A DNA stretch of 64,000 nt from Oxalicibacterium solurbis (GTDB lineage Bacteria; Pseudomonadota; Gammaproteobacteria; Burkholderiales; Burkholderiaceae_D). Within the stretch, counting starts at the first letter, position 1; each line of letters starts with the position of its first letter. Where the stretch lies: assembly GCF_014635845.1 (NCBI RefSeq), contig NZ_BMDP01000003.1, positions 124,001 to 188,000 of the forward strand, given 5' to 3'. The notes below the pieces were generated by a model. That model was not told where the DNA came from. It did not search any database and worked only from the letters and a program-made list of their open reading frames with translations. Below are positions 1-8,674 of this stretch, piece after piece. A program made the position numbers and the translations under genes.

Positions 1-325
1 CGACGGCAGACGGCTGCTCCGGCAGCACCGCCTGCGATTTCAGCACGGTCGGCTGCGGCAGCGACGGCGAGACGATCGTGCCGGCCGCACCGCGCACCTG
101 GAAATAACCTTCATCGGTCAGGATGCGGTAGGCCATGTCCACCGTACCGCGTGCAAGATTCAGCTCGGCCGCCAGCGCCCGCGCGGCAGGAACGCGATCT
201 CCCGGATGCAGATGTCCCTGTTCGATCGCCGTCTTGAAGCGCTGGCAGATCTGCTGGTACATCGGCAGTTCCAGCGTGCGGTCGATGTGCAGGTCCAGTT
301 CCGGTTTCTGTGCAGCAAGCGTCAT
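1..325 (-). CDS. MocR/GntR-family transcriptional regulator, N-terminal part (cut by window edge)
   Basis: About 108 residues are visible, read leftward from an ATG at 325. The segment LPMYQQICQRFKTAIEQGHL, then PGDRVPAARALAAELNLARG and a TVDMAYRILTDEGYF stretch form a typical GntR winged helix-turn-helix. The following PSLPQPTV linker is what usually joins this domain to an aminotransferase-like domain in MocR/PdxR proteins; that second domain lies outside the window, so the MocR assignment is an inference. The gene is divergent from the AhpD-like redox cluster starting at 446 and is the natural candidate regulator of it, acting on the TTGGCA repeats in the shared promoter region. Confidence 0.8.
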   Translation of the reverse strand, partial: MTLAAQKPELDLHIDRTLELPMYQQICQRFKTAIEQGHLHPGDRVPAARALAAELNLARGTVDMAYRILTDEGYFQVRGAAGTIVSPSLPQPTVLKSQAVLPEQPSAV

Positions 326-346
326 GGCCTAGTCCTTTTTGCATTT

Positions 347-421
347 CTTGGCACTTTTGGCATGGCCAAGATATTCGCATACTTCCTCTCAACGAAACGC
401 CAATTTGTTTCAACTGCCAAG
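347..421. promoter_or_regulatory. TTGGCA repeat cluster in divergent promoter
   Basis: In the 120-base gap between the MocR-like gene and the AhpD-like gene, TTGGCA occurs at 348-353 and again at 357-362 (9-base spacing). The inverted copies GCCAAG (365-370) and TGCCAAG (415-421) follow. CTTGGC/GCCAAG also make a 6-base inverted repeat across 347-370. MocR regulators often bind spaced direct repeats, so this is a plausible operator. Seen directly; function inferred. Confidence 0.4.
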
Positions 422-445
422 CAAGCCCAACCAAGGAGAATCAAC

Positions 446-883
446 ATGCAAAGCCGCCTCGATTTCTATACCGCCAACCCGGACGTCCTGAAAGCCCAGA
501 TGGGTGTCGAAGCCCAGATCGCCAAAAGCAAGATCGATCACCTGTTGAAAGATCTGGTGCGCCTGCGCGCATCGCAGATCAACGGCTGCGCCTTCTGTCT
601 CGACATGCACACGACCGATGCGCTCAAGGTCGGCGAAACCACACGCCGTCTGGCGACCGTCTCCGCCTGGCGCGAATCGCCTTTCTTCACCGACCGCGAG
701 CGCGCCGCACTGGAATGGACCGAATCGCTGACGCTGGTCTCGCAGAACCATGTACCTGATTCCGTATGGGAAGCGGTGCGCCCGCACTTCACCGATGCGG
801 AACTGTCGGAACTGACCTTGCTGATCGGATCGATCAATACCTGGAACCGCTTCGCCATCGCTTTCCGCAAGATGCCGGAGTAA
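446..883 (+). CDS. AhpD-like carboxymuconolactone decarboxylase-family protein
   Basis: A 145-residue protein with the AhpD-type redox motif C48-A-F-C51-L-D-M-H55 preceded by the usual LVRLRASQINGCAF helix. Family members are small helical oligomers; those with CxxC and the downstream His act as alkylhydroperoxidase-like thiol redox enzymes in the cytoplasm. The start at 446 is chosen over upstream in-frame ATGs because AAGGAG lies just before it and the family begins near here. It opens a same-strand group with an NmrA-like protein, a GNAT enzyme and an azoreductase, suggesting an electrophile or oxidant response unit under the divergent MocR-like regulator. Substrate unknown. Confidence 0.85.
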   Translation: MQSRLDFYTANPDVLKAQMGVEAQIAKSKIDHLLKDLVRLRASQINGCAFCLDMHTTDALKVGETTRRLATVSAWRESPFFTDRERAALEWTESLTLVSQNHVPDSVWEAVRPHFTDAELSELTLLIGSINTWNRFAIAFRKMPE

Positions 884-961
884 ATTCGACAAGGCCGCAT
901 TCGCCTTCACGGGAATGTGGCCCGCCACATCGATCCACCACAAGACCACGAGAGACCTTTC

Positions 962-1720
962 ATGAAAATCCTGATCATCGGCGGCACCGGACTGACCGGC
1001 AAGAAAGTCGCCAACAACCTGCGCCAACTCGGATACGAGGTGCTGGCCGCGTCGCCAAGCACCGGCGTCAACGCCATGACCGGCGAAGGCCTGTCGGCAG
1101 CGGTCAAAGGCGCGCAAATCGTCATCGACCTGAGCAATCCGCCGTCGTTCGCCGATCAGGTCGTGATGGATTTCTTCGAAACGTCCGGGCGCAACCTGAT
1201 GGCGGCGGAAGAAGCCGCCGGCGTCAAGCATCACATCGTGCTGTCCATCGTCGGCACCGACCGCATGCAGGACAGCGGTTACTTCCGCGGCAAGCTGGTG
1301 CAGGAAAATCTGGTGAAGGCATCGAAAGTACCGTACACCATCGTCCGCTCGACGCAGTTCTACGAATTTCTCGAAGGCATCGTGCAGTACGGCGCCGTCG
1401 ACAACGAAGTGCGACTGACGCCGGCCCACGTGCAACCGATCGCCGTCGACGACATCGCCGCCATCGTCACCGATACGGCGCTGGCGCAACCGCTGAACGG
1501 TACCTTCGACGCCGCCGGCCCGGAAAAGGCCGGACTGGCGACACTAGCGCAGCGCTATCTCGATGCTGTCGGCGACAAGCGCACGATCGTGCCGGATGCA
1601 AAGGCCGCCTACTTCGGCGCACTGCTCGACGACCAATCGCTGACACCGCTGGGCGATGCGCGCATCGGTCCGACCAGCTTCGATGCGTGGTTTGAAAAAT
1701 CGCATCCCGCAAAGCAATGA
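962..1720 (+). CDS. NmrA-like NAD(P)-binding SDR-family protein
   Basis: A 252-residue protein beginning with the Rossmann glycine motif GGTGLTGKK at residues 7-15. VIDLSNPPSF, HHIVLSIVGTDR and a C-terminal extension follow, the layout of atypical short-chain dehydrogenases of the NmrA/NAD(P)H quinone oxidoreductase-like group. It lacks the classical YxxxK pair in the expected place, consistent with that atypical group. The ATG at 962 directly precedes the dinucleotide-binding strand, so upstream in-frame starts are unlikely. It follows the AhpD-like gene by 78 bases and precedes a GNAT gene. Likely an NAD(P)-dependent redox or sensor protein; substrate not inferable. Confidence 0.8.
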   Translation: MKILIIGGTGLTGKKVANNLRQLGYEVLAASPSTGVNAMTGEGLSAAVKGAQIVIDLSNPPSFADQVVMDFFETSGRNLMAAEEAAGVKHHIVLSIVGTDRMQDSGYFRGKLVQENLVKASKVPYTIVRSTQFYEFLEGIVQYGAVDNEVRLTPAHVQPIAVDDIAAIVTDTALAQPLNGTFDAAGPEKAGLATLAQRYLDAVGDKRTIVPDAKAAYFGALLDDQSLTPLGDARIGPTSFDAWFEKSHPAKQ

Positions 1721-1776
1721 CAACGAACAATCACAACATTCACGACGCGACGTCGTCATCCGCCAGGAAAAAAAAG

Positions 1777-2217
1777 ATGAAACCGACTGTGGAAATTAGG
1801 CACATCGACAACGAAACGGATCTGGAAGCATCGTTTCCTGTCATGCAGGAACTGCGTCCGCACCTGCAAGACAGCGCGGCCTACGTCGTGCAGGTGATGC
1901 ATCAACATACGCAAGGCTATCGCCTGCTGGCGGCATGGCACGATGGCGCCATCGTCGGCCTGGCCGGCTATCGTCTGCAGGACAACCTGATCTATGGCCG
2001 CTTCGTCTACGTCGACGACTTGATCGTGAGCGCATCGCGGCATGGCTCCGGCATCGGCGAACAGTTGTTGAGCGCCGCACGGCAGCAAGCCGTCGCAGCG
2101 CAGTGCAAACACTTCGTACTCGACACCGGTTTGCAGAATGCCTTGGCACAACGCTTCTATTTTCGCCAGGGATTGCTTGCCCGCGGCATGCATTTCGTCG
2201 AACCGCTTTTAAATTAA
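1777..2217 (+). CDS. GNAT-family N-acetyltransferase
   Basis: A 146-residue protein with the GNAT acetyl-CoA motif A visible as VDDLIVSASRHGSGIGEQLL (R-H-G-S-G-I-G), followed by the LDTGLQNALAQRFYFRQGL motif B region. GNAT enzymes move an acetyl group from acetyl-CoA to an amine; the acceptor here is unknown. Two starts are possible. An ATG at 1717 overlaps the previous stop as ATGA but has no clear ribosome site and would add a charged tail with no GNAT similarity. The ATG at 1777 has AGGA eight bases upstream and is preferred. Member of the small redox/modification group at 446-2853. Confidence 0.8.
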   Translation: MKPTVEIRHIDNETDLEASFPVMQELRPHLQDSAAYVVQVMHQHTQGYRLLAAWHDGAIVGLAGYRLQDNLIYGRFVYVDDLIVSASRHGSGIGEQLLSAARQQAVAAQCKHFVLDTGLQNALAQRFYFRQGLLARGMHFVEPLLN

Positions 2218-2232
2218 TCTGCAGGAATGACC

Positions 2233-2853
2233 ATGACCAAAATTCTGTTGTTGAACAGCGGCCCGCACAGCGACGCCAGCCACGGCTACAAACTCGCAAT
2301 CGAAACGATTGCAGCGGCACAAATCGACAATGTCCGGATCGTCGAACGCGATCTGGTGCAGTCGCCGATTCCACCGATCGGCCGCGACTACGCAATGGCC
2401 ATCACCTCGCACACACCGCATGATGCAAAGGAATTCGACTGGTCGGAACGCCTGATCGTCGAACTGGAACAGAGCGACATGCTGTTCATCGTGACGCCGA
2501 TGCACAACTTCACCGTCCCTGCATCGCTGAAGCTGTGGCTCGATCACGTGATCCGCATCAACCGCAGTTTCAATTCGACGCCGCAGGGGAAAATCGGATT
2601 GATGCAGGATCGTCCGACATTTGTTCTGGTCAGCTCCGGCGGTTTCCACGTCGGCGAACGTGCGAAGCAGCTCGATTTCCTGACGCCGTACCTGCGTTAT
2701 GCACTGGCTTCGATCGGTATCAAGGACGTGCATTTCTTCCCGCTGGAAGGATTGGTGTTCGGTCCGGAAGCCGTAAGCAAAACGGTGGAGGAAGCACGTC
2801 TTCAATTGCGTGAAAAGCTGTCGTCGGCGCTCGCCACCGCGTCCGCATCCTGA
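2233..2853 (+). CDS. azoR: FMN-dependent NADH:quinone oxidoreductase / azoreductase
   Basis: A 206-residue flavodoxin-like protein. MTKILLLNSGPHSDASHGYK matches the FMN phosphate-binding start of AzoR. MLFIVTPMHNFTVPASLKLW carries the family's P-M-x-N-F-x-x-P-x-x-LK motif around the flavin, and VSSGGF the later loop. The family reduces quinones and azo compounds by two-electron transfer from NADH, limiting redox cycling. Start 2233 is preferred to the ATG at 2227 because AGGA at 2223-2226 abuts the latter but is well spaced from 2233. It ends the redox cluster that begins with the AhpD-like gene. The symbol rests on motif resemblance. Confidence 0.85.
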   Translation: MTKILLLNSGPHSDASHGYKLAIETIAAAQIDNVRIVERDLVQSPIPPIGRDYAMAITSHTPHDAKEFDWSERLIVELEQSDMLFIVTPMHNFTVPASLKLWLDHVIRINRSFNSTPQGKIGLMQDRPTFVLVSSGGFHVGERAKQLDFLTPYLRYALASIGIKDVHFFPLEGLVFGPEAVSKTVEEARLQLREKLSSALATASAS

Positions 2854-2925
2854 TCTCGCCGATCGCATATCATTGCGAGCAACCTGTTCAACCTGCCGAT
2901 CCGGATCGGCAGACCGGAGCCATTC

Positions 2926-4008
2926 ATGATTTCCATCAAAACGACTCGCGCCGCCATTGGCAAATGGTTGATTCCACTGTTATGCGTCGGCATGCTGCAC
3001 GCTGCATATGCAGCCGATACAACCAAGACGACCAATGCCAAGGAAAACGTCAACGAAGGCGAAAGCCGTGCACACAGCGCCGGCAAATCGCTGATCGGCG
3101 CACCGGCACCAGGCGTCAAGCTGACCACCATCGACGGCAAGCACATCGATCTCGCCGCATTACGCGGCAAGCAGCCCGTGTACCTGAAGTTCTGGGCGAC
3201 CTGGTGCGTACCGTGCCGTGAACAGATGCCGGGCTTCGAACGCATCTACAAGGAAGACGGCAAACGCATCAAGGTGATCGCCGTCAATGCCGGCTTCAGC
3301 GACAACGCCGATGCCGTGCGTGAATACAAGAAGAAAATCCCGATGTCGATGCCGATTGTCGTCGATGACGGCAGCCTGGCCGGTGCATTCAATGTGCGTG
3401 TGACGCCGACGCATGTGCTGATCGACAAGGATGGACGCATTGCCTACATCGGCCACCTGGAAGATGACAAGTTTCACGCCGCGCTCGCCCGTGTGATGTC
3501 AGGCGAAACGGTGCCGGTCGCCGCACGGCGTTCCGGTGCAAAACCGTTCCAGCACGCGATTCTCAAACGCGGCGATGTAGTGAAGGATTTGACGGTCGCG
3601 CCGATCGGCGGCGCATCGATGCCGCTTGCCACACCGGGCAAACCGCGCGCACTAGTATTTACCGCGCCGTGGTGCGAATCGTATCTGTCGCAAAGCCGTC
3701 CGGAAGTAGCGCAAGCCTGCCGTCGCGTCCGCCTCGAATCGGAACAGCTGGCGAAGAAAGGCAATGTCGAATGGCTGACGATTGCATCCGGCCTGTGGGC
3801 CAGCGAACAGGATCTGCTCGACTACAAGAAGACGAACGGCTTTGCGATGCCGCTGGCACTGGACGCCAACGGCATTCTGTTCCGCACCTTCAACATCACG
3901 AAAATCCCGACCGTCGTTTTGCTGGACGCCGATAACCGCATCGTGCAGATACTCGGCCCGAACAATGTCGAACTGGACAAGGCGGTACAGACGCTGCAAC
4001 GGAAATAG
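2926..4008 (+). CDS. Exported TlpA-like thioredoxin protein with two thioredoxin-fold domains
   Basis: 360 residues. A signal peptide (about residues 1-30, ending AAYAA-D) implies periplasmic action. The first domain (about 55-190) is a TlpA/ResA-type thioredoxin with active site W93-C94-V-P-C97 and the cis-proline stretch VTPTHVLID. The second (about 220-360) repeats the fold pattern (VFTAPWC250-ESY, later TKIPTVVLLD) but its CxxC is reduced to a single Cys at 250, with another Cys at 265. Family members reduce or shuttle disulfides in cytochrome c maturation or periplasmic redox control. The tandem, half-degenerate arrangement is unusual. It converges with the cytochrome c gene; a shared terminator lies between. 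Confidence 0.8.
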   Translation: MISIKTTRAAIGKWLIPLLCVGMLHAAYAADTTKTTNAKENVNEGESRAHSAGKSLIGAPAPGVKLTTIDGKHIDLAALRGKQPVYLKFWATWCVPCREQMPGFERIYKEDGKRIKVIAVNAGFSDNADAVREYKKKIPMSMPIVVDDGSLAGAFNVRVTPTHVLIDKDGRIAYIGHLEDDKFHAALARVMSGETVPVAARRSGAKPFQHAILKRGDVVKDLTVAPIGGASMPLATPGKPRALVFTAPWCESYLSQSRPEVAQACRRVRLESEQLAKKGNVEWLTIASGLWASEQDLLDYKKTNGFAMPLALDANGILFRTFNITKIPTVVLLDADNRIVQILGPNNVELDKAVQTLQRK

Positions 4009-4074
4009 GTAAGGCAAGTAATCAGGCTTCGCGCCATTCTCCGACGAAACCGTTTCATTACAGGCACACAACAA

Positions 4075-4108
4075 AAAGCGGCTCATTCCTTCCGGGATGA
4101 GCCGCTTT
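4075..4108. terminator. Bidirectional rho-independent terminator
   Basis: AAAGCGGCTCAT (4075-4086) pairs perfectly with ATGAGCCGCTTT (4097-4108) across a 10-base loop. T-rich sequence follows on the plus strand and the upstream A-run gives a T-run on the minus strand. It sits between the convergent TlpA-like gene and the cytochrome c gene. Confidence 0.85.
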
Positions 4109-4214
4109 CGTTATTTTCTTCCTGTTACTCCGCCGTTACCCTGCTGTACGTTGACGGTGCGTCCGACAGGCCCGATAAAAAAGCCCGCACACAGCCGGCA
4201 TTGCATTGGGCATT

Positions 4215-4562
4215 TTATTTTGCCGGCGCACCTGCCAGCACCCAGTCGACCAGCGTACCGATTTCGGCATCGCTCAACGATGCCTGCGGCGGCATTGGCA
4301 CTGCGCCCCATACACCGGAACCGCCAGTGCGAATCTTCTTCGCCAGATAGGCCGGGGCATTTGCGTCGCCGGCATATTTCTTCGCAATGTCCTTGTAGGC
4401 CGGACCGACCATCTTGTTGTTCACCGTGTGGCAGGCCATGCATGCCCCCTTGCGGGCCAGTGCGGAGGCGGCCGCCGCATCGACTGCCTGTGCCGGCAAC
4501 GCGGTGGTGCCCAATGCAGAAAATGCGAAGGCGGGAATCAGAATGGTTTTCAGAGTTGCCAT
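4215..4562 (-). CDS. Small periplasmic class I cytochrome c (c551-like)
   Basis: A 115-residue protein with a signal peptide (about 1-26, ending LPAQA-V), a haem-binding C41-M-A-C44-H45 motif and a methionine axial ligand at M90 in AVPMPPQ. It resembles bacterial c551/c5 cytochromes, soluble periplasmic electron carriers. Its start overlaps the end of the XdhC gene by 13 bases, implying translational coupling, and it is the last gene of the molybdenum hydroxylase operon. The context suggests it is the electron acceptor of the exported molybdenum enzyme encoded upstream, passing electrons to the respiratory chain; this role is inferred from position. Confidence 0.9.
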   Translation of the reverse strand: MATLKTILIPAFAFSALGTTALPAQAVDAAAASALARKGACMACHTVNNKMVGPAYKDIAKKYAGDANAPAYLAKKIRTGGSGVWGAVPMPPQASLSDAEIGTLVDWVLAGAPAK

Positions 4563-5632
4563 GACATGCTCTCCTTGCGTGTGCAGGACGGGGGATCGTT
4601 GTTTTGCTTGACTGACGTTTCGGACATTTCAGATGCTTCGGGCGCTTCGATCGCCTGCTTGGCGACGGCCACTTCCATTGCCTTCGGCACTGCGACACCG
4701 TTACGCACAGCGGTCAGCTCGGCAAGAATCGAGATCGCGATCTCGGCCGGCGTCTTGCTGCCGATGTAAAGACCGATCGGACCATGCAGGCGTACCAGCT
4801 GCGCATCGTCGAGATCGAATTCCTTCAGGCGCTCGCGACGACGTGCATTGTTGGCGCGCGAACCGATTGCACCGACATAAAAGGCATCCGACTTCAATGC
4901 TTCCATCAACGCCAGATCGTCGAGCTTGGGATCGTGCGTCAGCGCGACGACGGCGGTGCGGCTATCCGGCCGGAGTTCCAGCACCAGATCGTCCGGCATC
5001 GTCTGCACGACTTCCACGCCGTCGACCTGCCAGCCATCGCGATATTCTTCGCGCGGATCGCAGACGATCACGTGATAGTCGAGCCCGGTCGCGATACGCG
5101 CAAGGAATTGCGACAACTGTCCGGCGCCGATCACCAGCAAACGCCAGCGCGGGCCATGCACGGTGGTCAGGACGCCGCAATCGACGCGCAGTGCAGCCGT
5201 CACTTCGGCATCGTCGAGTTGCACGTCACCGGTTTCCAGATCGAGTTCGCGCTGCACCAGTTCATGACGTGCAAGCCGCTGCAGCAATTCCCTGATGCGG
5301 CTTTTTCCGGTCAGCGGTTCGACGGCCAGCTGGATCGTGCCGCCGCACGGCAAGCCGAAGCGATGCGCTTCTTCGGCACTGATGCCGTAGGTCACCAGTT
5401 CCGGCACGCTGCGCACGACGCCTTCACGGCGCATGCGGTCGATCAGGTCGTCTTCGATGCAACCGCCCGAAACGGAACCGACGACGCGGCCGTCACCGCG
5501 TATCGCCATCGTCGCGCCGACCGGACGCGGGCTGGAACCCCAGGTCTGGATCACGGTGATCAGTTCGCACGACTGGCCGGCGTCTATCCAGGCATCGGCC
5601 GCCTTCAGCACTTCCAGATCGATGCTATCCAT
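4550..5632 (-). CDS. XdhC/CoxI-family molybdenum cofactor maturation protein
   Basis: About 360 residues with the N-terminal XdhC motif TWGSSPRPVGA, then GSVSGGCIEDD, and a C-terminal Rossmann-like half around LLVIGAGQLSQFLARIA near residue 169. XdhC proteins bind molybdenum cofactor, protect it during sulfuration and insert it into xanthine oxidase-type enzymes. The ATG at 5632 is preferred over the GTG at 5638 because GGAG lies five bases before it. It is followed by a 13-base overlap with the cytochrome c gene. Its place after the large subunit gene fits a dedicated cofactor chaperone for that enzyme. Confidence 0.88.
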   Translation of the reverse strand: MDSIDLEVLKAADAWIDAGQSCELITVIQTWGSSPRPVGATMAIRGDGRVVGSVSGGCIEDDLIDRMRREGVVRSVPELVTYGISAEEAHRFGLPCGGTIQLAVEPLTGKSRIRELLQRLARHELVQRELDLETGDVQLDDAEVTAALRVDCGVLTTVHGPRWRLLVIGAGQLSQFLARIATGLDYHVIVCDPREEYRDGWQVDGVEVVQTMPDDLVLELRPDSRTAVVALTHDPKLDDLALMEALKSDAFYVGAIGSRANNARRRERLKEFDLDDAQLVRLHGPIGLYIGSKTPAEIAISILAELTAVRNGVAVPKAMEVAVAKQAIEAPEASEMSETSVKQNNDPPSCTRKESMSWQL

Positions 5633-5703
5633 GTTCACTCCATTTGCGTGACGTGCGTTCAGGATCGCCGTCGCACCAACTGCGGATCAGGCTCAAACTC
5701 ATT

Positions 5704-8034
5704 TCATGCCGACTTCAGTTGATCGCGAATCGGCAATGCGCGGATACGTTTTCCAGTAGCGGCGAAAATCGCATTGCACAACGCCGGCGCAATCGGCGGC
5801 GTCGCCGGTTCGCCGACACCGCCGAGCGGCACGTCGTATCCGTGCTCGACGATATGCACACGAATGTCGTGCGGCGCGGCAAACGAACGCAGCACTTCGT
5901 AATCGTGAAAGTTGCTCTGCTGCGCACGGCCTTCCTTGAACGTGATTTCGCCGGTCAGCGCCAGGCTGGCACCCATCACGCAAGCACCTTCCGCCTGCGA
6001 ACGAATGCGATCCGGATTCACCGTCGGCCCGCAATCGACGGCAATGTCGACCTGCGGAATCGTGATTTCGCCGTTTTCGTTCACCGCGACTTCGATCACC
6101 GCCGCCACATAGGTGACGAAGCTGTACGACACCGCCAGCCCGAGGCCGCGCCCTTTCGGCAGCTTGCGGCCCCACTTCGCCTTGTCGCAGGCCAGCTGGA
6201 TCACATGCTTCATGCGGGCGGTATCGAGTGGGTAGACTTGCGGCGATTCGCCGTAGTTCCAGTCGTCGGACATGCGGTGCGGGTCGATCTTGCGCGACGG
6301 GCCGATCAATTCCAGCAGGAAATCGCGGTGATCGCGTTTGGCTGCTGCCGCCAGTTCGGCGACGAAGGATTGCACGGCGAACGCATGCGGAATATTGGAT
6401 ACCGAACGGAACCAGCCGACGCGCGTCATCGCATCGACTTCCGGCACCTCGACGCGGAAGTTCGGAATCGGAAACGGAATGTTGACAGCCGACATGCCCA
6501 GTTCGAACGGCTGCTGCATGTTGGCGCCCGGCACGAACAGCGCGCCGATGGTCGGCGCCGCCGTGCGATGCAGCCACGCGGTCGGCTTGCCGGATTTGTC
6601 CACTGCCGCTTCCATATGCTCGACCGAAACCGTGTGGAAATAATCGTTGTGGATGTCGTCTTCGCGCGTCCACGTCACCTTGACCGGCTTGCCGCCCATC
6701 GCCTTCGACAGCAGCGCCGCCTCGGCGGCAAAGTCCGGCTTGGACTTGCGGCCGAAGCCGCCGCCCAGCAGCGTCACGTGCACGGTCACGTCTTCATGCT
6801 TCATGCCAAGGTGCTTGGCCACCAGTTCGCGCGTGGCTTCCGGCGCCTGCACGCAGGCCCACACTTCGCACTTGCCGTCGACGATATGCGCGGTCGCAGC
6901 CGGCGGCTCCATCGTGGCGTGCGCAATGTGCGGCAGATAGTATTCGGCCTCGATGCGCTTCGGCGCTGCCGCCAGCGCCTTGACCGCATCGCCGTCGCTG
7001 CGCACCGCTTTTGCCGGCTTGCGCGCCGCTTCTTCCAGCGTCTTCCTGAATGCGACCGAATCGTAGCTGGCATTGGGGCCGTCGTTCCACGTGATCTTCA
7101 ACGCTTCGCGGCCCTTGATCGCTGCCCAGGTATTCGACGCGATGACGGCAACGCCGCCCAGCGGATTGAACTGCGTCGGCGGTGGAGAGTTTTTCAGTTC
7201 GACGACCTTGAGCACGCCCGGCACCTTCAGTGCTGCGGAACTGTCGACGCCGGCCACCTTGCCGCCCAGCACCTGCGGCCGCGCGATTACCGCGTACACC
7301 ATGCCCGGCAGACGCGTATCGATGCCGTATTGCGTGTTGCCCGTGACGATGTCGGTGTAATCGATGCCGCGCACATCCTGCTTGCCGATGTAGCGGAATT
7401 CGTTCGGCTTCTTCAGTTTCAATGTCGCAATCGCCGGCGGCGACAGCTTCCCGGCCGCTGCAGCCAGTTCGCCGTAGCCGATGCGTCGTCCGCTTTTCGC
7501 ATGTACGACTTCGTGATTCTTCGCCTGTACTTCCTGTTGCGGCACGCCCCATTGCGCGGCAGCGGCCGCTTCCAGCATCGTGCGCATGGATGCGCCGATA
7601 TGCCGCATCGACATGAAATGCTGACGCACGCTGCGCGAACCGTCGGTGTCCTGGTTGCCGTACTTCTTCTCGTCGGCTTCGGCCTGCACCACATGCACGC
7701 GACCCCAATCCGCTTCCAGTTCGTCGGCCACGATCATCGGCAAACTGGTACGCACGCCCTGCCCCATCTCCGAACGATGGACGACGATGTTGACGATGCC
7801 GTCGCCGGCGATCGACACGAACACCAGCGGGTCTTCGACCAGACCGCCCGGCATGCCTTCGCCGCCGTATTTTTTCGTTCCTTGCGCCATCGCGGGGCGC
7901 ACGATGCCGGAGGCACCGACCGTCAGCGCGAAAGTGACCGCGCCCATGCCCTTCAATATCGTGCGGCGTGTCGGCGATTGCACCGTCATGTCGTCGTCGC
8001 GCATATTCTGCAGAGTCGTATCCATGTCGCTCAT
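5704..8034 (-). CDS. Exported xanthine-oxidase-family molybdenum hydroxylase, large (MoCo) subunit, IorB-like
   Basis: About 776 residues. A Tat signal (T-RR-TILKG, twin Arg at about 23-24, cleaved near residue 51 after AMAQ) indicates folded export. Molybdopterin-binding motifs include [19 protein letters not shown] near the start, [11 protein letters not shown] in the middle and [14 protein letters not shown] near the end, whose Glu is the expected catalytic base. This layout matches isoquinoline 1-oxidoreductase / aldehyde oxidoreductase beta subunits. The ATG at 8034 overlaps the small subunit stop as ATGA; an ATG at 8025 has better spacing from AAGGA and is an alternative. With the 2Fe-2S subunit and cytochrome c it probably oxidises an aldehyde or N-heterocycle in the periplasm. 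Substrate unknown. Confidence 0.88.
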   Translation of the reverse strand: MSDMDTTLQNMRDDDMTVQSPTRRTILKGMGAVTFALTVGASGIVRPAMAQGTKKYGGEGMPGGLVEDPLVFVSIAGDGIVNIVVHRSEMGQGVRTSLPMIVADELEADWGRVHVVQAEADEKKYGNQDTDGSRSVRQHFMSMRHIGASMRTMLEAAAAAQWGVPQQEVQAKNHEVVHAKSGRRIGYGELAAAAGKLSPPAIATLKLKKPNEFRYIGKQDVRGIDYTDIVTGNTQYGIDTRLPGMVYAVIARPQVLGGKVAGVDSSAALKVPGVLKVVELKNSPPPTQFNPLGGVAVIASNTWAAIKGREALKITWNDGPNASYDSVAFRKTLEEAARKPAKAVRSDGDAVKALAAAPKRIEAEYYLPHIAHATMEPPAATAHIVDGKCEVWACVQAPEATRELVAKHLGMKHEDVTVHVTLLGGGFGRKSKPDFAAEAALLSKAMGGKPVKVTWTREDDIHNDYFHTVSVEHMEAAVDKSGKPTAWLHRTAAPTIGALFVPGANMQQPFELGMSAVNIPFPIPNFRVEVPEVDAMTRVGWFRSVSNIPHAFAVQSFVAELAAAAKRDHRDFLLELIGPSRKIDPHRMSDDWNYGESPQVYPLDTARMKHVIQLACDKAKWGRKLPKGRGLGLAVSYSFVTYVAAVIEVAVNENGEITIPQVDIAVDCGPTVNPDRIRSQAEGACVMGASLALTGEITFKEGRAQQSNFHDYEVLRSFAAPHDIRVHIVEHGYDVPLGGVGEPATPPIAPALCNAIFAATGKRIRALPIRDQLKSA

Positions 8035-8489
8035 CCTTTCGTCGAAGCAGCCTGCTTGATGGCAGCGCGAATGCGCGTATAGGTGCCGCAACGGCAGATG
8101 TTGCCGCTCATCGCCGCATCGATTTCCTCATCGGTCGGATGCGGCGTGCTTTTCAGCAAGGCCGTCGCCGACATGATCTGTCCCGCCTGGCAATAACCAC
8201 ATTGCGGCACGCCCAGCGCCACCCATGCCTGCTGCACCTTCTTGCCGATGCTGTCTTCCGCCATCGCCTCGATCGTCGTGACCTGCTTGCCGGCGGCGGC
8301 CGACAGCGGCGTGACGCAGGCGCGCGTCGGCTGGCCGTCGATGTGCACGGTACAGGCGCCGCACAGCGCCATGCCGCAGCCGAATTTGGTTCCTGTCATG
8401 CCAAGGTGATCGCGCAATGCCCACAGCAGCGGGGTATCGTCGGACAGCTCGACCTGTTGTTGCTTGCCGTTGATCGTCAGAGTCGCCAT
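8031..8489 (-). CDS. Molybdenum hydroxylase small subunit with two [2Fe-2S] clusters, IorA-like
   Basis: A 152-residue protein of the standard small-subunit form. A plant-type ferredoxin domain has ligands C38, C43, C46 and C58 ([14 protein letters not shown]...AC). A helical domain carries the second cluster at C97, C100, C132 and C134 (QCGYCQAGQ and ICRCGTY). It transfers electrons from the molybdenum site towards an acceptor, here probably the operon's cytochrome c. It has no signal of its own, as expected if it travels with the Tat-exported large subunit. The ATG at 8489 follows GGAAAAAT. First gene of the operon and divergent from a LysR regulator. Confidence 0.93.
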   Translation of the reverse strand: MATLTINGKQQQVELSDDTPLLWALRDHLGMTGTKFGCGMALCGACTVHIDGQPTRACVTPLSAAAGKQVTTIEAMAEDSIGKKVQQAWVALGVPQCGYCQAGQIMSATALLKSTPHPTDEEIDAAMSGNICRCGTYTRIRAAIKQAASTKG

Positions 8490-8544
8490 GATTTTTCCGA
8501 AGGAAGGTGGAGGGGAAAACAGCCTGTACTGTTGAGCTGCCAAG

Positions 8545-8570
8545 TATTGCGTAACTGCAAACTCGCAATA
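8545..8570. promoter_or_regulatory. Inverted repeat, likely LysR operator of the molybdenum hydroxylase operon
   Basis: TATTGCG (8545-8551) and CGCAATA (8564-8570) form a perfect 7-base inverted repeat with a 12-base spacer. It lies in the divergent gap between the hydroxylase operon and the LysR gene. LysR-type regulators bind such interrupted dyads. Seen directly; binding inferred. Confidence 0.5.
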
Positions 8571-8674
8571 AATGAAAATGTTAAGATTTGAGAATTCCAG
8601 AATCTGGAACGCAGCCACTGTTTGATTCCCATCAATCGGAAGCCACGCCGAGCCACGCCAGGTCACAAATAGCC

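Noticed and set aside
5644-8082. A very long open frame (over 800 codons) on the plus strand opposite the molybdenum hydroxylase gene
   Set aside because: It is antisense to a gene with clear motifs, is Arg/His-rich with no domain, and is the expected GC-rich shadow frame.
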